The translations under genes and the position numbers were made by a program. The notes under the pieces are model-generated. The model was not told the origin of the DNA and searched no databases. It saw only the letters and a program-made list of their open reading frames with translations. A stretch of DNA of 30,336 nucleotides from CAYXOX01 sp964466745 (GTDB lineage: Bacteria > Pseudomonadota > Alphaproteobacteria > Rhodobacterales > Rhodobacteraceae): assembly GCA_964466745.1 (NCBI GenBank), contig CAYXOX010000019.1:1-30336 (forward strand), in the 5' to 3' direction. Numbering within the stretch: the first letter of the stretch is position 1; each line of letters opens with the position of its first letter. Shown here piece after piece: positions 15,370-23,919 of this stretch.

Positions 15370-16140
15370 TCAGAGCACTGCATGGATCTCGTCCATGGTC
15401 ACCTCGTCGGCGCGCCGGTCGAGCACGATCTCGCCGCGGGCCATGGCCACGATCCGGTCGCAGCATTCGAAGACGTGATGGATGTTGTGGCTGATGAAGA
15501 CCGCGGTGATGCCCACGTCCTTGAGCCCCTGAACGAAGCCGATCACCTTCTGGGTTTCCTTGACCGCGAGGTGGTTGGTGGGCTCGTCGAGGATCATGAC
15601 CTTCGACTTGAAGTGCATGGCGCGCGCGATCGCCACGCCCTGGCGCTGGCCCCCGGAGAGCTCGCCTACCAGCGCGTCGGGTGAGCGCAGGTGAAGATCG
15701 ACGTCGCGCAGGGCCTGCATCGCCTCCTCGCCCATGCGCTTGCCATCCATCACGCCGATGCCGAACAGCCCGGCCTTCACAGGTTCGCGGCCGATGAACA
15801 TGTTACGCGCGATGCTCATGGTGGGGACCATGGAGTTGTACTGGTAGATCGTCTCTATCCCTGCCTCCATCGCGTCGCGCGGCCCCTTGAAGTGCACCTC
15901 GCGGCCTTCGTACCGGATGGTGCCGCCATCGGGTGCCTGGGTGCCAGAGAGGATGTTGATCAGGGTGGATTTCCCGGCGCCGTTGTCGCCCACGAGCCCG
16001 AGCGCCTCGCCCCGGCGAATGTCGAGGCTCACGCCCTTGAGCGCGTGCACGCCTGAGTACCACTTGTGCAGGTCGCGCACCTCGATGATCGCTTCGTCGG
16101 CGGAAGCGTTCGCCTCATGCCCGGTCGCGGTGCCGCTCAT
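15370..16140 (-). CDS. Sugar ABC transporter ATP-binding protein (single domain)
   Basis: 256-aa cytoplasmic ATPase energising uptake of a sugar. Walker A GDNGAGKST (51-59), Q-loop Gln100 (TIYQYNSM), signature LSGGQ (161-165), Walker B VMILDE (181-186), switch His218 (FISHN). It is a single nucleotide-binding domain like FrcA of the fructose importer, not the fused two-domain RbsA/XylG form; such proteins presumably dimerise. Its ATG overlaps the permease stop codon (ATGA), so both are co-translated. Confidence 0.94.
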   Translation of the reverse strand: MSGTATGHEANASADEAIIEVRDLHKWYSGVHALKGVSLDIRRGEALGLVGDNGAGKSTLINILSGTQAPDGGTIRYEGREVHFKGPRDAMEAGIETIYQYNSMVPTMSIARNMFIGREPVKAGLFGIGVMDGKRMGEEAMQALRDVDLHLRSPDALVGELSGGQRQGVAIARAMHFKSKVMILDEPTNHLAVKETQKVIGFVQGLKDVGITAVFISHNIHHVFECCDRIVAMARGEIVLDRRADEVTMDEIHAVL

Positions 16141-17123
16141 TGGTTCGTCTCCACCTTCATGGCGCGTGCCTTCTTGCGCAGCCAGGCGTTGACGATCACG
16201 GCGAAGATCGTGAGCGAGCCCAGCGCCATCTGGAACCAGTCGGCATCGACCCGGCTGAGCACCAGCCCGTTGTCGATAACCCGGATCAGCACCGCGCCGA
16301 TGATGCCGCCGAGAATTGTGCCGATCCCGCCGGTCAGCGCGGTGCCGCCGATCACGGCGGCGGCCACGGCCTGCAGCTCCAGCCCGACGCCGATCGAGGG
16401 CAGCGGAGCGCCGAGGCGCATCACCTGGATGGCGCCGGCGAACCCGGCGAGCAGCGAGCACAGCATGAAGCACGCGATCTTCACCCGCGCGGTCGGAATC
16501 CCCATCGACTGCGCGGCGGGCAGGAAGCCGCCCGTGGCCCTCACCCAGTTGCCGAAATTCGTGCGGTTGAGAACCAGCGTCACCAGCACCGCAACCGCCA
16601 CGAACCACAGGAACGACATGCGGAACATGTCGCCGGGGCCGACGAAGGCGATGAAGATCTCGCGCGGCATCGCGCCGGGGGGGATCAGCGGCGGGAAGCC
16701 GCCCGAGATCACGACCGTGAGCGAGCGGGCGACGAAGAGCATGCCGAGCGTGGTGATGAAGCTGGGAATGTTGAAGCGGATCGTGATGATGCCGTTGATC
16801 AGGCCGATCGCCATCGCCGTGACGAGCCCGGCGGGGAAGGCCAGCGAGAAGGGCACGCCGTCGGAGAGGAGCACCCCCATCACCATCGGGCAGAGCGCGA
16901 AGACCGAGCCCACCGAGAGGTCGAACTCGCCGCAGATCATCAGGAGCGTCACCCCGATGGCCACCAGCGCCATCTCCGGCAGGAGCCCGAGGATGCCCTG
17001 CAGGTTCTGGGTGTTGAGAAACACGCCGTCGGACTGGACCTGGAACACTATGGCCAGCACGACCAGGAACGCGATGCCGGCGAGCTCGGGTTTTTCCATG
17101 TAGATCTTGAGAATGCGTCGCAT
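16137..17123 (-). CDS. Sugar ABC transporter permease (RbsC/FrcC family)
   Basis: 328-aa inner-membrane permease with about eight to ten hydrophobic segments. The family motif GEFDLSVGSVFAL (65-77) and the C-terminal GGTALTGGIGTILGGIIGAVLIRVIDNGL identify the CUT2/ribose-type branch. Forms the channel with the following ATPase. Start ATG 17123 has AAGGA upstream. The gene is separated from the binding-protein gene by 96 bp containing a strong hairpin. Confidence 0.94.
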   Translation of the reverse strand: MRRILKIYMEKPELAGIAFLVVLAIVFQVQSDGVFLNTQNLQGILGLLPEMALVAIGVTLLMICGEFDLSVGSVFALCPMVMGVLLSDGVPFSLAFPAGLVTAMAIGLINGIITIRFNIPSFITTLGMLFVARSLTVVISGGFPPLIPPGAMPREIFIAFVGPGDMFRMSFLWFVAVAVLVTLVLNRTNFGNWVRATGGFLPAAQSMGIPTARVKIACFMLCSLLAGFAGAIQVMRLGAPLPSIGVGLELQAVAAAVIGGTALTGGIGTILGGIIGAVLIRVIDNGLVLSRVDADWFQMALGSLTIFAVIVNAWLRKKARAMKVETNQ

Positions 17124-17163
17124 CGCGCAAGGATCCTTTCGGGCGTCGATCTCGGGGCGGTAA

Positions 17164-17203
17164 GGCGCGGGCCGTGCCGGGGAGTGGCGGCGCGGCCCGC
17201 GCC
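17164..17203 (-). terminator. Intercistronic hairpin between sugar-binding protein and permease genes
   Basis: Perfect 11-bp arms (GGCGCGGGCCG 17164-17174 and CGGCCCGCGCC 17193-17203), 18-nt loop, located 16 bp after the binding-protein stop. No T-run follows. Likely to stabilise the binding-protein mRNA or attenuate read-through, giving excess receptor over permease and ATPase. Confidence 0.55.
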
Positions 17204-17219
17204 CGTCAGGCGATGCGGA

Positions 17220-18197
17220 TCAGCGCACGCCCTGCGCGGCGAGATCCTTCAGGGCCGGCACGTCCTCTGCCAGCACCAGGCCCTGGCCGGTGTCGATGTC
17301 GGAGGGGGCAAGGTTGAAGTTCTGCGCGAGGTAGGCCTGCATGACCGACATGAAGCCCTGCATGTAGGGCTGCTGGTCCACCTGGACCTGGATGTAGCCG
17401 GTTTCCATCTGCTGGAGCACCTCGGAGACGATATCGAAGCCGCCCATCAGCACCGTTCCGGGCTCGACCCCGCGGTCGATCAGCACCTGGGCGACGTAGG
17501 CGTGCCACAGGCCGGTGTCGAAATAGGCGGTCGTGTCGGGGTTGGCGTTGAGATACGCCCCCACGCGCTCGGCCACCTGCGCGCCGTCGGTGCCGGTGTC
17601 GAGGCGCACGATCTCGACTTCGCGGTCGGGGTTGGCCGCGGCATAGTCCTCGATCGCCTGGCGCACGCCGAGCCCGCGCTGCTCCGACCAGTTCTGACCG
17701 GGCGCGGAGATGCCGATGACCACCTTGATCGGCCCTTCCTCGGGGAAGAACTCGGTCATCTTGGTGCCCAGCGAGTAGCCCGCCGGCGTCAGGCCCTGCC
17801 CGATGAAGGCCGCGCGCGCGTTGCCCGCGGCGCCCTCGGTGTCGTCGGTGTTGGCGGCGATGACGATCACGCCCTGGTCGACGGCCTGCTGGATGATCTG
17901 GTCGAAGGCGGTGTCGTCCACGATCGAGGTGATAAGCGCGTCGGGGCTCGCCGCCAGCGCGGTGATCATGTTGGCGGCCTGCTGGTCGATGGCGCCTTCG
18001 GTCTGGGTGAAGATCATCTGGCAGTTCGCCCCGATCTTCTCGCAGCCATCGTCGAAGCCGCGCTTGACGGCCTGCCAGAAGGGGTTGGAGGCGCTGGAGT
18101 GGTGGGTGAACACGATGTTCATGGGCGCGTCCTGCGCGATGGCGGTGGTGCCCATCAGCGCGGCGCAGGTTGCCGCGATGGCCGTTAGTCTTTTCAT
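17220..18197 (-). CDS. Sugar ABC transporter periplasmic substrate-binding protein
   Basis: 325-aa type I periplasmic binding protein (Peripla_BP_4/RbsB-like). Signal peptide residues 1-21 (MKRLTAIAATCAAL to TTAIA, cleavage before QDAPMN). Mature-domain cues: NPFWQAVKRGFDDGCEKIG, the repeated-day pattern VDQGVIVIAANTDD, and VLMGGFDIVSEVLQQMETGYIQ near the C-terminus. It delivers a sugar or sugar acid to the adjacent permease. The ribosome site GGAGGAGA precedes ATG 18197. It lies 40 bp after the acid-sugar dehydratase gene, so both are in the same transcript. Confidence 0.93.
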   Translation of the reverse strand: MKRLTAIAATCAALMGTTAIAQDAPMNIVFTHHSSASNPFWQAVKRGFDDGCEKIGANCQMIFTQTEGAIDQQAANMITALAASPDALITSIVDDTAFDQIIQQAVDQGVIVIAANTDDTEGAAGNARAAFIGQGLTPAGYSLGTKMTEFFPEEGPIKVVIGISAPGQNWSEQRGLGVRQAIEDYAAANPDREVEIVRLDTGTDGAQVAERVGAYLNANPDTTAYFDTGLWHAYVAQVLIDRGVEPGTVLMGGFDIVSEVLQQMETGYIQVQVDQQPYMQGFMSVMQAYLAQNFNLAPSDIDTGQGLVLAEDVPALKDLAAQGVR

Positions 18198-18237
18198 GGG
18201 TAGTCTCCTCCGTTGGGGTTTTCCGGTATGCTGAATG

Positions 18238-19440
18238 CTAGAGATCCGCTTCTTGTGTGACCCGACGCTGTGCGGTGAACTGGCGGTCGAGTTCTGGGTG
18301 AAGGGCCATGCCGTGGCCGGGGCCGGGCGGCACGGTGATCATGCCATCGGTCACCTCGGGAAGCGCGGTGACGAGATCGCGGTACCAGGTGCGGTAGAAG
18401 GCGCGCACGCTTTCCTGCACCAGCGCGTTGGGCGCGTTGAGCGAAAGATGCGTCGAGGCGCCCAGCACCACGGGGCCGGTGCAGTCGTGGGGGGCGACGG
18501 GCAGGTGCCAAGCCTCCGCCATCGCCGCGATCTTGCGGGCCTCCGAGAGCCCCCCGCACCAGGAGATGTCGAGCATTACCACGCCGGCGGCGCCGGTTTC
18601 CAGGAGATCGCGGAACGCCCAGCGGCTGCCGAGCGTCTCCGAGGCGCAGAGCGGCGCGCGGCTGACCTCGGCGTAGCGCCTGAGGCTGCCGAGGCTGTCC
18701 ATCTTGATGGGATCCTCGTGCCAGTACGTCTTGAAGGGCGCCAGCTCGCGGGCGATTTCCAGCGCCGGCAACAGCTGCCACATGGAGTGGAACTCCACCA
18801 TGATATCGATGCGGTCGCCCACGGCGCTGCGGATCTTCTCGAAGGGTTCGAGGGCGGCGCGCATGTCGGAGCCCGAGATGTGGAGGCCGCGGGTCTTTTC
18901 CGCGGCAAGATCGAACGGCCAGATCTTCATGGCCGTGATTCCCTCTTCGAGCAAGGAGTGCGCCAGCTCGTCGGCCCTGCGCAGGAAGCCGTTGAGATCG
19001 TCGTAATCCTTCGAGGCGCCGAGCCCGAAATTGTCCGATTGCTGACCGGAGGCCTTCTTGATGTACTCCACGCCCGCACAGGTGTTGTAGGTGCGGATCG
19101 CCGGCCGCGAGAAACCGCCGAGCAGCTGGGCGATGGGCTGGCCCGTTGCATGGCCGAAGAGATCCCACAGCGCGATGTCGAAGGCCGAGTTGCCGCGCAC
19201 CTCCGCCCCCGACGAGCGAAAGCCGAGGTAGCCCACGAGATCGGACGACAGGCGGTCGATCTGCAAGGGATCGCGCCCGATCACGCGCGGTGCGACGTAT
19301 TCGTGGATGTAGGTCTCCACCGTCTCGGCCATGAAGAACGTCTCTCCAAGGCCTTTCACGCCCTCGTCGGTGTGTACCTCGAGCCAGAGGATATTCGGCC
19401 GTTCCTCGATGCGGATGGTTTCCAGCGCCCTGATCTTCAT
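18238..19440 (-). CDS. Enolase-superfamily acid-sugar dehydratase (mandelate racemase subgroup)
   Basis: 400-aa mandelate-racemase/muconate-lactonizing-type enzyme: N-terminal capping domain, then a TIM barrel. Active-site candidates: Lys172 (MKIWPFD), metal ligands Glu216 (VEFHSM, with His218), Glu242 (HEDPIK) and Glu268 (ASETL), and His318-Asp319 (APHDCTGP). The E-x-H arrangement resembles acid-sugar dehydratases, which remove water from aldonates to give 2-keto-3-deoxy-aldonates. The substrate is probably the aldonate made by the SDR and lactonase; not certain. I choose ATG 19440, 10 bp after the gntR stop and at the family-typical MKIRALET start; an in-frame ATG at 19479 would overlap gntR. 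Confidence 0.9.
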   Translation of the reverse strand: MKIRALETIRIEERPNILWLEVHTDEGVKGLGETFFMAETVETYIHEYVAPRVIGRDPLQIDRLSSDLVGYLGFRSSGAEVRGNSAFDIALWDLFGHATGQPIAQLLGGFSRPAIRTYNTCAGVEYIKKASGQQSDNFGLGASKDYDDLNGFLRRADELAHSLLEEGITAMKIWPFDLAAEKTRGLHISGSDMRAALEPFEKIRSAVGDRIDIMVEFHSMWQLLPALEIARELAPFKTYWHEDPIKMDSLGSLRRYAEVSRAPLCASETLGSRWAFRDLLETGAAGVVMLDISWCGGLSEARKIAAMAEAWHLPVAPHDCTGPVVLGASTHLSLNAPNALVQESVRAFYRTWYRDLVTALPEVTDGMITVPPGPGHGMALHPELDRQFTAQRRVTQEADL

Positions 19441-19450
19441 GCCCGTCCGC

Positions 19451-20170
19451 TCACGATATTCCTGCGGCCACGAGGGCACGCACGCTTTCGTCGAAGTGGC
19501 GCGCCATCAGCTCCACCGCCTTGGCGGGGTCGCCCGCGTCGATGGCTGCTGCGAGATCGGTGTGAATGTCGAGCATCACGTCCTGTTCCGGCTTTGCCGT
19601 CCGCGACCGCCAGCCGATGGGCCATGTCTCGCGGGTCACGCCCTCGAAGGCGCCCACGATCATCGCGAATACGGGGTTCTTCGCGGCCCGGGCGATCTCG
19701 TTGTGAAAGGCGAGGTCATGCTCCATCAGATCGGCCGGTGCATCCCGCGCGGCCCGCATCGCGTCTGCGAGCGCCACGATCGCGGCCCCCTGGGCATCGC
19801 TCCGGTGCAGCGCCGCCAAGGCGGCGGTACGCGTTTCGATGGTCCGGCGCACGTCGTAGATCTGCTGAACGGAAATCTGCTCGGTGTGGATTCCGTGCTC
19901 GATCACCGCCGACATCGTGCCGTAGTCGAGCTTGGCGACAGTGGCGCGCTTTCCCGCGGAGAGATCGATCAGCCGCATCGCCGCAAGGGAGCGGAACGCC
20001 TCGCGCACCACCGTGCGGGAAACCGAGAGGTTCTCGGTGAAATAGGCTTCGCTGGGCAGCCTGTCGCCGGGGCCGAGTGCGTTGTGCCGGATATGCCGGG
20101 TGATGGCGCCGATGGTTTCGCCGACGCGCGTCGTCTCCCTGGGTTCGCTGGCGTCGGCCATATCTCGCAC
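19451..20170 (-). CDS. GntR-family (FCD subfamily) regulator
   Basis: 239-aa regulator: N-terminal winged HTH (GDRLPSEAYFTENLSVSRTVVREAFRSL, about 36-63) and an all-helical FCD effector/metal domain with DLAFHNEIA and a terminal HFDES histidine motif. FCD regulators typically sense sugar acids or their keto derivatives and act as repressors. Start is GTG 20170 or ATG 20161 (three codons later); GGAAAG upstream fits either. First gene of the ten-gene minus-strand operon; a perfect palindrome at 20197-20209 just upstream is its likely site. Confidence 0.92.
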   Translation of the reverse strand: MRDMADASEPRETTRVGETIGAITRHIRHNALGPGDRLPSEAYFTENLSVSRTVVREAFRSLAAMRLIDLSAGKRATVAKLDYGTMSAVIEHGIHTEQISVQQIYDVRRTIETRTAALAALHRSDAQGAAIVALADAMRAARDAPADLMEHDLAFHNEIARAAKNPVFAMIVGAFEGVTRETWPIGWRSRTAKPEQDVMLDIHTDLAAAIDAGDPAKAVELMARHFDESVRALVAAGIS

Positions 20171-20186
20171 CCGAATCGTCTTTCCA

Positions 20187-20214
20187 TTGCCCCAAACCTG
20201 TCAGACAGGATAAG
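20187..20214 (+). promoter_or_regulatory. Candidate promoter with GntR/FCD operator between gntR and lactonase genes
   Basis: CCTGTC-A-GACAGG (20197-20209) is a perfect 13-bp palindrome with the GT-N3-AC core expected for FCD-type GntR operators. On the plus strand it lies between a TTGCCC hexamer (20187-20192) and GATAAG (20209-20214) spaced 16 bp apart, each 4 of 6 to the sigma-70 consensus, so binding would block the lactonase promoter. It is also 27 bp upstream of the gntR start, so autoregulation of the large operon is likely. Confidence 0.5.
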
Positions 20215-20272
20215 CTCATTCTGTCGCCGCCGGCAACCCTGCGCGGCGCATGCCGAAGGGGAGAGGAAACGC

Positions 20273-21157
20273 ATGGCGGAGCTTGTGTGGGATGCGCGGA
20301 ACATCGTCGGCGAAAGCCTGGTGTGGGACGCCGCGCGCGGTACGCTGGTGTGGGTGGATATCGTGGGGCGACGCATCTTCCGTCTCGCGCCGGGCAAGGC
20401 CGAACCGGAGGTTTGGGATGCGCCCGAGATCGTTACCTCCATCGGCCTCGCCAGGGATGGCAGCGCCGTCGTGGGGCTGCGCAAGCGCGTCGCGTGGTTC
20501 GATTTCGCGGGCAACTTCACCACCATCGCGGAAATCGAGCCCGATGTGCCGGGCAACCGGCTCAACGAAGGTGTCGTGGCACCCGACGGAAGCTTCTGGG
20601 TGGGAACGATGCAGAACAACATCGCGCCCGATGGCGCGCCGCGCTCGATTGACGCCAGCACCGGCCGGCTCTGGCGGGTGACGGCCGGAGGCGAGGTCAC
20701 GCCGCTTTGCGAGGATCGCTTCGGCATCACCAACACGCTTGCCTGGCCAGGCGACGGCACCGTGCTGACGGCTGATACCCTGGCCAACACGATCTACAGC
20801 TACGATCTCGCCCCAGACGGCCGGCTCGGTGCGCGCCGTGCGCATTTCGAAGGCTTCGAGCGCGGCGTGCCCGACGGCTCCTGCCTCGATGCCGAGGCGC
20901 ATCTGTGGAACTGCCGCGTGGTCGGCGGCGCATGCCTCGCCCGGATCGCGCCTGACGGCGCGCTCGACAGGGTCGAGGAACTGCCCTGTTCCTGGCCGAC
21001 CAGCTGCGCGTTCGGCGGCCCGGGGCTGGACACGCTCTACGTGACGTCGGCCCGGTTCACGATGTCCGAAGCGCACCTCTCCGCCCACCCGCAGGAGGGC
21101 GGCCTTTTCGCGCTGGAGCCCGGAGTGGCCGGAACGCCGCCCAACCGGTTCGGCTAG
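20273..21157 (+). CDS. SMP-30/gluconolactonase family lactonase
   Basis: 294-aa six-bladed beta-propeller lactonase (SGL domain) hydrolysing an aldonolactone to the aldonate. Metal and substrate residues: Glu14 (VGESLVWD), Arg96/Asn98/Glu99 (GNRLNEG), Asn154 (GITNTLAW) and Asp201 (VPDGSCLD). Start ATG 20273 has GAGAGGAAACGC directly upstream; the frame is open far upstream but that part is antisense to gntR and the dehydratase gene. It diverges from gntR, sharing the palindrome region, and converges on the semialdehyde dehydrogenase gene with a 27-bp gap. It supplies the second step of the proposed oxidative sugar pathway. Confidence 0.93.
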   Translation: MAELVWDARNIVGESLVWDAARGTLVWVDIVGRRIFRLAPGKAEPEVWDAPEIVTSIGLARDGSAVVGLRKRVAWFDFAGNFTTIAEIEPDVPGNRLNEGVVAPDGSFWVGTMQNNIAPDGAPRSIDASTGRLWRVTAGGEVTPLCEDRFGITNTLAWPGDGTVLTADTLANTIYSYDLAPDGRLGARRAHFEGFERGVPDGSCLDAEAHLWNCRVVGGACLARIAPDGALDRVEELPCSWPTSCAFGGPGLDTLYVTSARFTMSEAHLSAHPQEGGLFALEPGVAGTPPNRFG

Positions 21158-21184
21158 GCGGCTTCCGCCGGGTGCCGGCCCACC

Positions 21185-22702
21185 TCAGCCGGCGAGGTCG
21201 GCAGGCAGCAGCGCATCGGGCATGTTCTGGTAGCAGACCGGCCGCAGGAACCGCCGGATCGCCAGCGTGCCCACCGAGGTGGCGCCGAAATTCGTCGACG
21301 CCGGGTAGGGGCCGCCATGGACCATGGCATCGGCCACTTCGACGCCGGTGGGAAAGCCGTTGGCGAGCACGCGGCCCGCCTTGCGTTCGAGCACGGGCAT
21401 GAGCTTCCGCCCCAGTTCGGTATCCCCCGCGTCCTCGGCCACGAGGTGCAGGGTGCAGGTGAGCTGCCCCTCGAGGCCGCGGGCGATGGCCAGCATCTCG
21501 TCTTCGCTCTCGGCCTCCACGACGAGCCCCGCCGGCCCGAAAACCTCCTCGGCCAGCTCATGGCGTTCGAGGAAAACGCGTGCGCCGGTGCGCATCAGGC
21601 CGGCAGCCGCTTCGCGCGGGCCGCATTCGAGGGCCACCAGCGTTTCCACGCCTTTCGTGCCTGCCATCGCGCCGCGCGCCTGCGCGTATGTCTCGGCCAT
21701 GGCGCCGGTGAGCATCTTCTGGCCGGCCACGCCTTCCAGCGCTTCGCGCGCGGCCTCCGCGAAGCCGCGGGCGGCTTCGCCGGCCGGGAGCACCACGATG
21801 CCGGGATTGGTGCAGAACTGCCCCGCGCCCATTGTGAGCGACCCCACCCAGGCCTGCGCGATCGCAGCGCCGTTGGCGGCAAGCGCGGCAGGAAGCACGA
21901 AGACCGGGTTGACCGAACCGAGCTCGCCGAAGAAGGGGATGGGCTCGGGCCGGCGCGCGCAGAGATCGAAGAGCGCCCGCCCGCCGCGCAGCGAGCCGGT
22001 GAAGCCCACCGCCTTGATGCGCGGATGCTGCACCAGAGCGGCGCCGACCGAACGGTCGCCGCCCTGGATCAGCGAGAACACGCCCGCGGGCATCCCGCAG
22101 CGCGCCACCGCGGCGGCGATGGCCTGGGCCACGATCTCGCCGGTGCCGGGGTGCGCGGAGTGGCCCTTGACCACCACCGGGCAGCCAGCGGCGAGGGCCG
22201 AGGCGGTATCGCCCCCAGCCACCGAGAAGGCGAGCGGGAAGTTCGAGGCGCCGAACACCGCCACGGGGCCGATCGGGCGCTGCACCATCTTCAGGTCCGG
22301 GCGCGGGAGCGGCTGGCGGTCCGGGAGCGCGGCGTCGTGGCGCCGGTCGAGATAGGTGCCGTCCTCGATATGGTCGGCGAAGAGGCGAAGCTGGCCGGTG
22401 GTGCGGCCGCGCTCGCCCTCGAGCCGGGCGTCGGGCAGGCCTGTCTCGCGGGTGCCGATCTGGGTGATGTCCGCGCCGCGTGCCTCGATCTCCTCCGCGA
22501 TGGCGCGAAGGAAGGCCGCGCGTTCCGCCCGGCTCGTCGCCGCGTAGCTCGCGAACGCCGCTTCGGCCGCCTCGCAGGCGCGGCCGACGAGTTCGGGGGT
22601 GCCCATGGAGAACCTGTCGGGCTCTCCTGAAACGGGCTCGTTGGCGAAGGTTTCGGGCGTTTCCACCCATTCGCCGGCGATGAAGTGCTTGCCATGCAGC
22701 AT
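21185..22702 (-). CDS. Alpha-ketoglutarate-semialdehyde dehydrogenase (aldehyde dehydrogenase family)
   Basis: 505-aa NAD(P)-dependent aldehyde dehydrogenase of the KGSADH type found in sugar-acid catabolism. Catalytic Cys297 in MGAGQFCTNPGI, Glu260 in FFGELGSVNP, Asn154 in GASNFPLAFS, Lys179 in VVVKGHSAHP, and FTGSLRGG in the cofactor site. Oxidises 2,5-dioxopentanoate to 2-oxoglutarate, the last step of Weimberg-type pathways. It starts 18 bp after the XylX-like gene that makes its expected substrate. A generic fatty-aldehyde role is unlikely given the neighbour and the FCTNPGI signature. Confidence 0.92.
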   Translation of the reverse strand: MLHGKHFIAGEWVETPETFANEPVSGEPDRFSMGTPELVGRACEAAEAAFASYAATSRAERAAFLRAIAEEIEARGADITQIGTRETGLPDARLEGERGRTTGQLRLFADHIEDGTYLDRRHDAALPDRQPLPRPDLKMVQRPIGPVAVFGASNFPLAFSVAGGDTASALAAGCPVVVKGHSAHPGTGEIVAQAIAAAVARCGMPAGVFSLIQGGDRSVGAALVQHPRIKAVGFTGSLRGGRALFDLCARRPEPIPFFGELGSVNPVFVLPAALAANGAAIAQAWVGSLTMGAGQFCTNPGIVVLPAGEAARGFAEAAREALEGVAGQKMLTGAMAETYAQARGAMAGTKGVETLVALECGPREAAAGLMRTGARVFLERHELAEEVFGPAGLVVEAESEDEMLAIARGLEGQLTCTLHLVAEDAGDTELGRKLMPVLERKAGRVLANGFPTGVEVADAMVHGGPYPASTNFGATSVGTLAIRRFLRPVCYQNMPDALLPADLAG

Positions 22703-22720
22703 GTGCGAGGTTCCTTCCGG

Positions 22721-23851
22721 TCAGATGAGATTGCGGCGGGCGAGGTTTCGCATCAGCTCGCGCGTTCCGAAGGTCCACTCCGGGCACTCCGTGCAGAGCG
22801 CAACGGTGTTCGCGAGCGTTCCGAGGCCGGGGGAGGAGATCTCCACCCGATCGCCGATCTTGTGAGTGAACCCGCCCCCGGGCGTGTCGCGATCCTCGAC
22901 CGGAGCGAAGAGCGTGCCGAGAAACAGCATGAGCCCGTCCGGATACTGGTGGTGGCGCCCGATCGTCTGGCCGACGAGATCGGCCGGGTCGCGGCTGATC
23001 TGGGCCATGTCGGAGCGTCCCTCCAGAACGAAACCGTCGGGCCCTTCCACCCGCAGTTCCAGCTTGGCGCGGCGGACGTCTTCGAGGCCGTAGCTCTCGT
23101 CGAAGAGGCGCAGGAAGGGCCCGATGGCGCAGGAGGCGTTGTTGTCCTTCGCCTTCGAAAGAAGCAGCGCCGAGCGCCCTTCCACGTCGCGCAGGTTCAC
23201 GTCGTTGCCGAGCGTGGCGCCGACGATGTGCCCCGCCGGAGAGACCGCGAGCACGATCTCCGGCTCGGGATTGTTCCATGTCGAGACGGGGTGCAGGCCG
23301 ATCCGCGCCCCATGCCCCACGGAGGAAAGCACCTGCGCCTTGGAAAACACCTCGGCATCCGGCCCGATGCCCACCTCGAGATATTGGCTCCACAGCCCCT
23401 CGGCGATGAGCGCGGCCTTGCACTCGGCAGCCTCCGGCGAGCCCGGCACGATATCGCGCAGGCTGGCGCCGATGGCGTCGCCGATACGGGCGCGGATCGC
23501 TTCGGCGCGGGCCGGGTCGCCCGCCGCCTGCTCCTCGATCACGCGCTCGACCATCGAGTTCGCGAAGGTCACGCCGCAGGCCTTGATGGCCTGCAGATCG
23601 CATGGAGCGAGCAGGTGAAGCCGTTCGGCGTCTCCGGGAGTGGCCGCCAGAAGCGCGTCGAGGCTTCCGATGTCTTCCCCGGGCGCGGCCCGAACATGGG
23701 CGGCAGGATCGTCCATGGCGCAGATATCGGCGACGAGGGGCGCTGCGCGCGAGGTGATGTCGACGACCCGGCCCTCGCGCACCGCGATCACGATCGGCCC
23801 CCGGGCCGCGGGCGACCATGCGCGGCCGAGCAGCGTGCCGGTGGTGTCCAT
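22721..23851 (-). CDS. Fumarylacetoacetate-hydrolase-family 2-keto-3-deoxy-aldonate dehydratase (XylX-like)
   Basis: 376-aa FAH-superfamily enzyme with the long N-terminal region seen in Caulobacter XylX-type dehydratases. Metal-site candidates: Glu159 (YLEVGIG), Glu196/Glu198 (NNPEPEIVL) and Asp217 (GNDVNLRDVEG), followed by KAKDNNAS. The predicted reaction is dehydration of a 2-keto-3-deoxy-pentonate to 2,5-dioxopentanoate. I choose ATG 23851 because AAGGGAGG lies 9 nt before it; the ATG at 23860 abuts that ribosome site with no spacing. Same strand and 18 bp from the semialdehyde dehydrogenase gene. A hydrolase of another family member type cannot be excluded without pathway data. Confidence 0.87.
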   Translation of the reverse strand: MDTTGTLLGRAWSPAARGPIVIAVREGRVVDITSRAAPLVADICAMDDPAAHVRAAPGEDIGSLDALLAATPGDAERLHLLAPCDLQAIKACGVTFANSMVERVIEEQAAGDPARAEAIRARIGDAIGASLRDIVPGSPEAAECKAALIAEGLWSQYLEVGIGPDAEVFSKAQVLSSVGHGARIGLHPVSTWNNPEPEIVLAVSPAGHIVGATLGNDVNLRDVEGRSALLLSKAKDNNASCAIGPFLRLFDESYGLEDVRRAKLELRVEGPDGFVLEGRSDMAQISRDPADLVGQTIGRHHQYPDGLMLFLGTLFAPVEDRDTPGGGFTHKIGDRVEISSPGLGTLANTVALCTECPEWTFGTRELMRNLARRNLI

Positions 23852-23919
23852 GGGCCGCATCCTCCCTTCATTGTGCGCCGCGCCAACCCTTAGCCGCCGC
23901 GCCGCCCCGAGGAAAGGGA

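Noticed and set aside
16140..18188. 682-codon plus-strand open frame
   Set aside because: Antisense to the permease and binding-protein genes; His/Asp/Arg-rich low-complexity translation, no domain.
21317..22630. 437-codon plus-strand open frame
   Set aside because: Antisense to the aldehyde dehydrogenase with intact catalytic residues; no domain.
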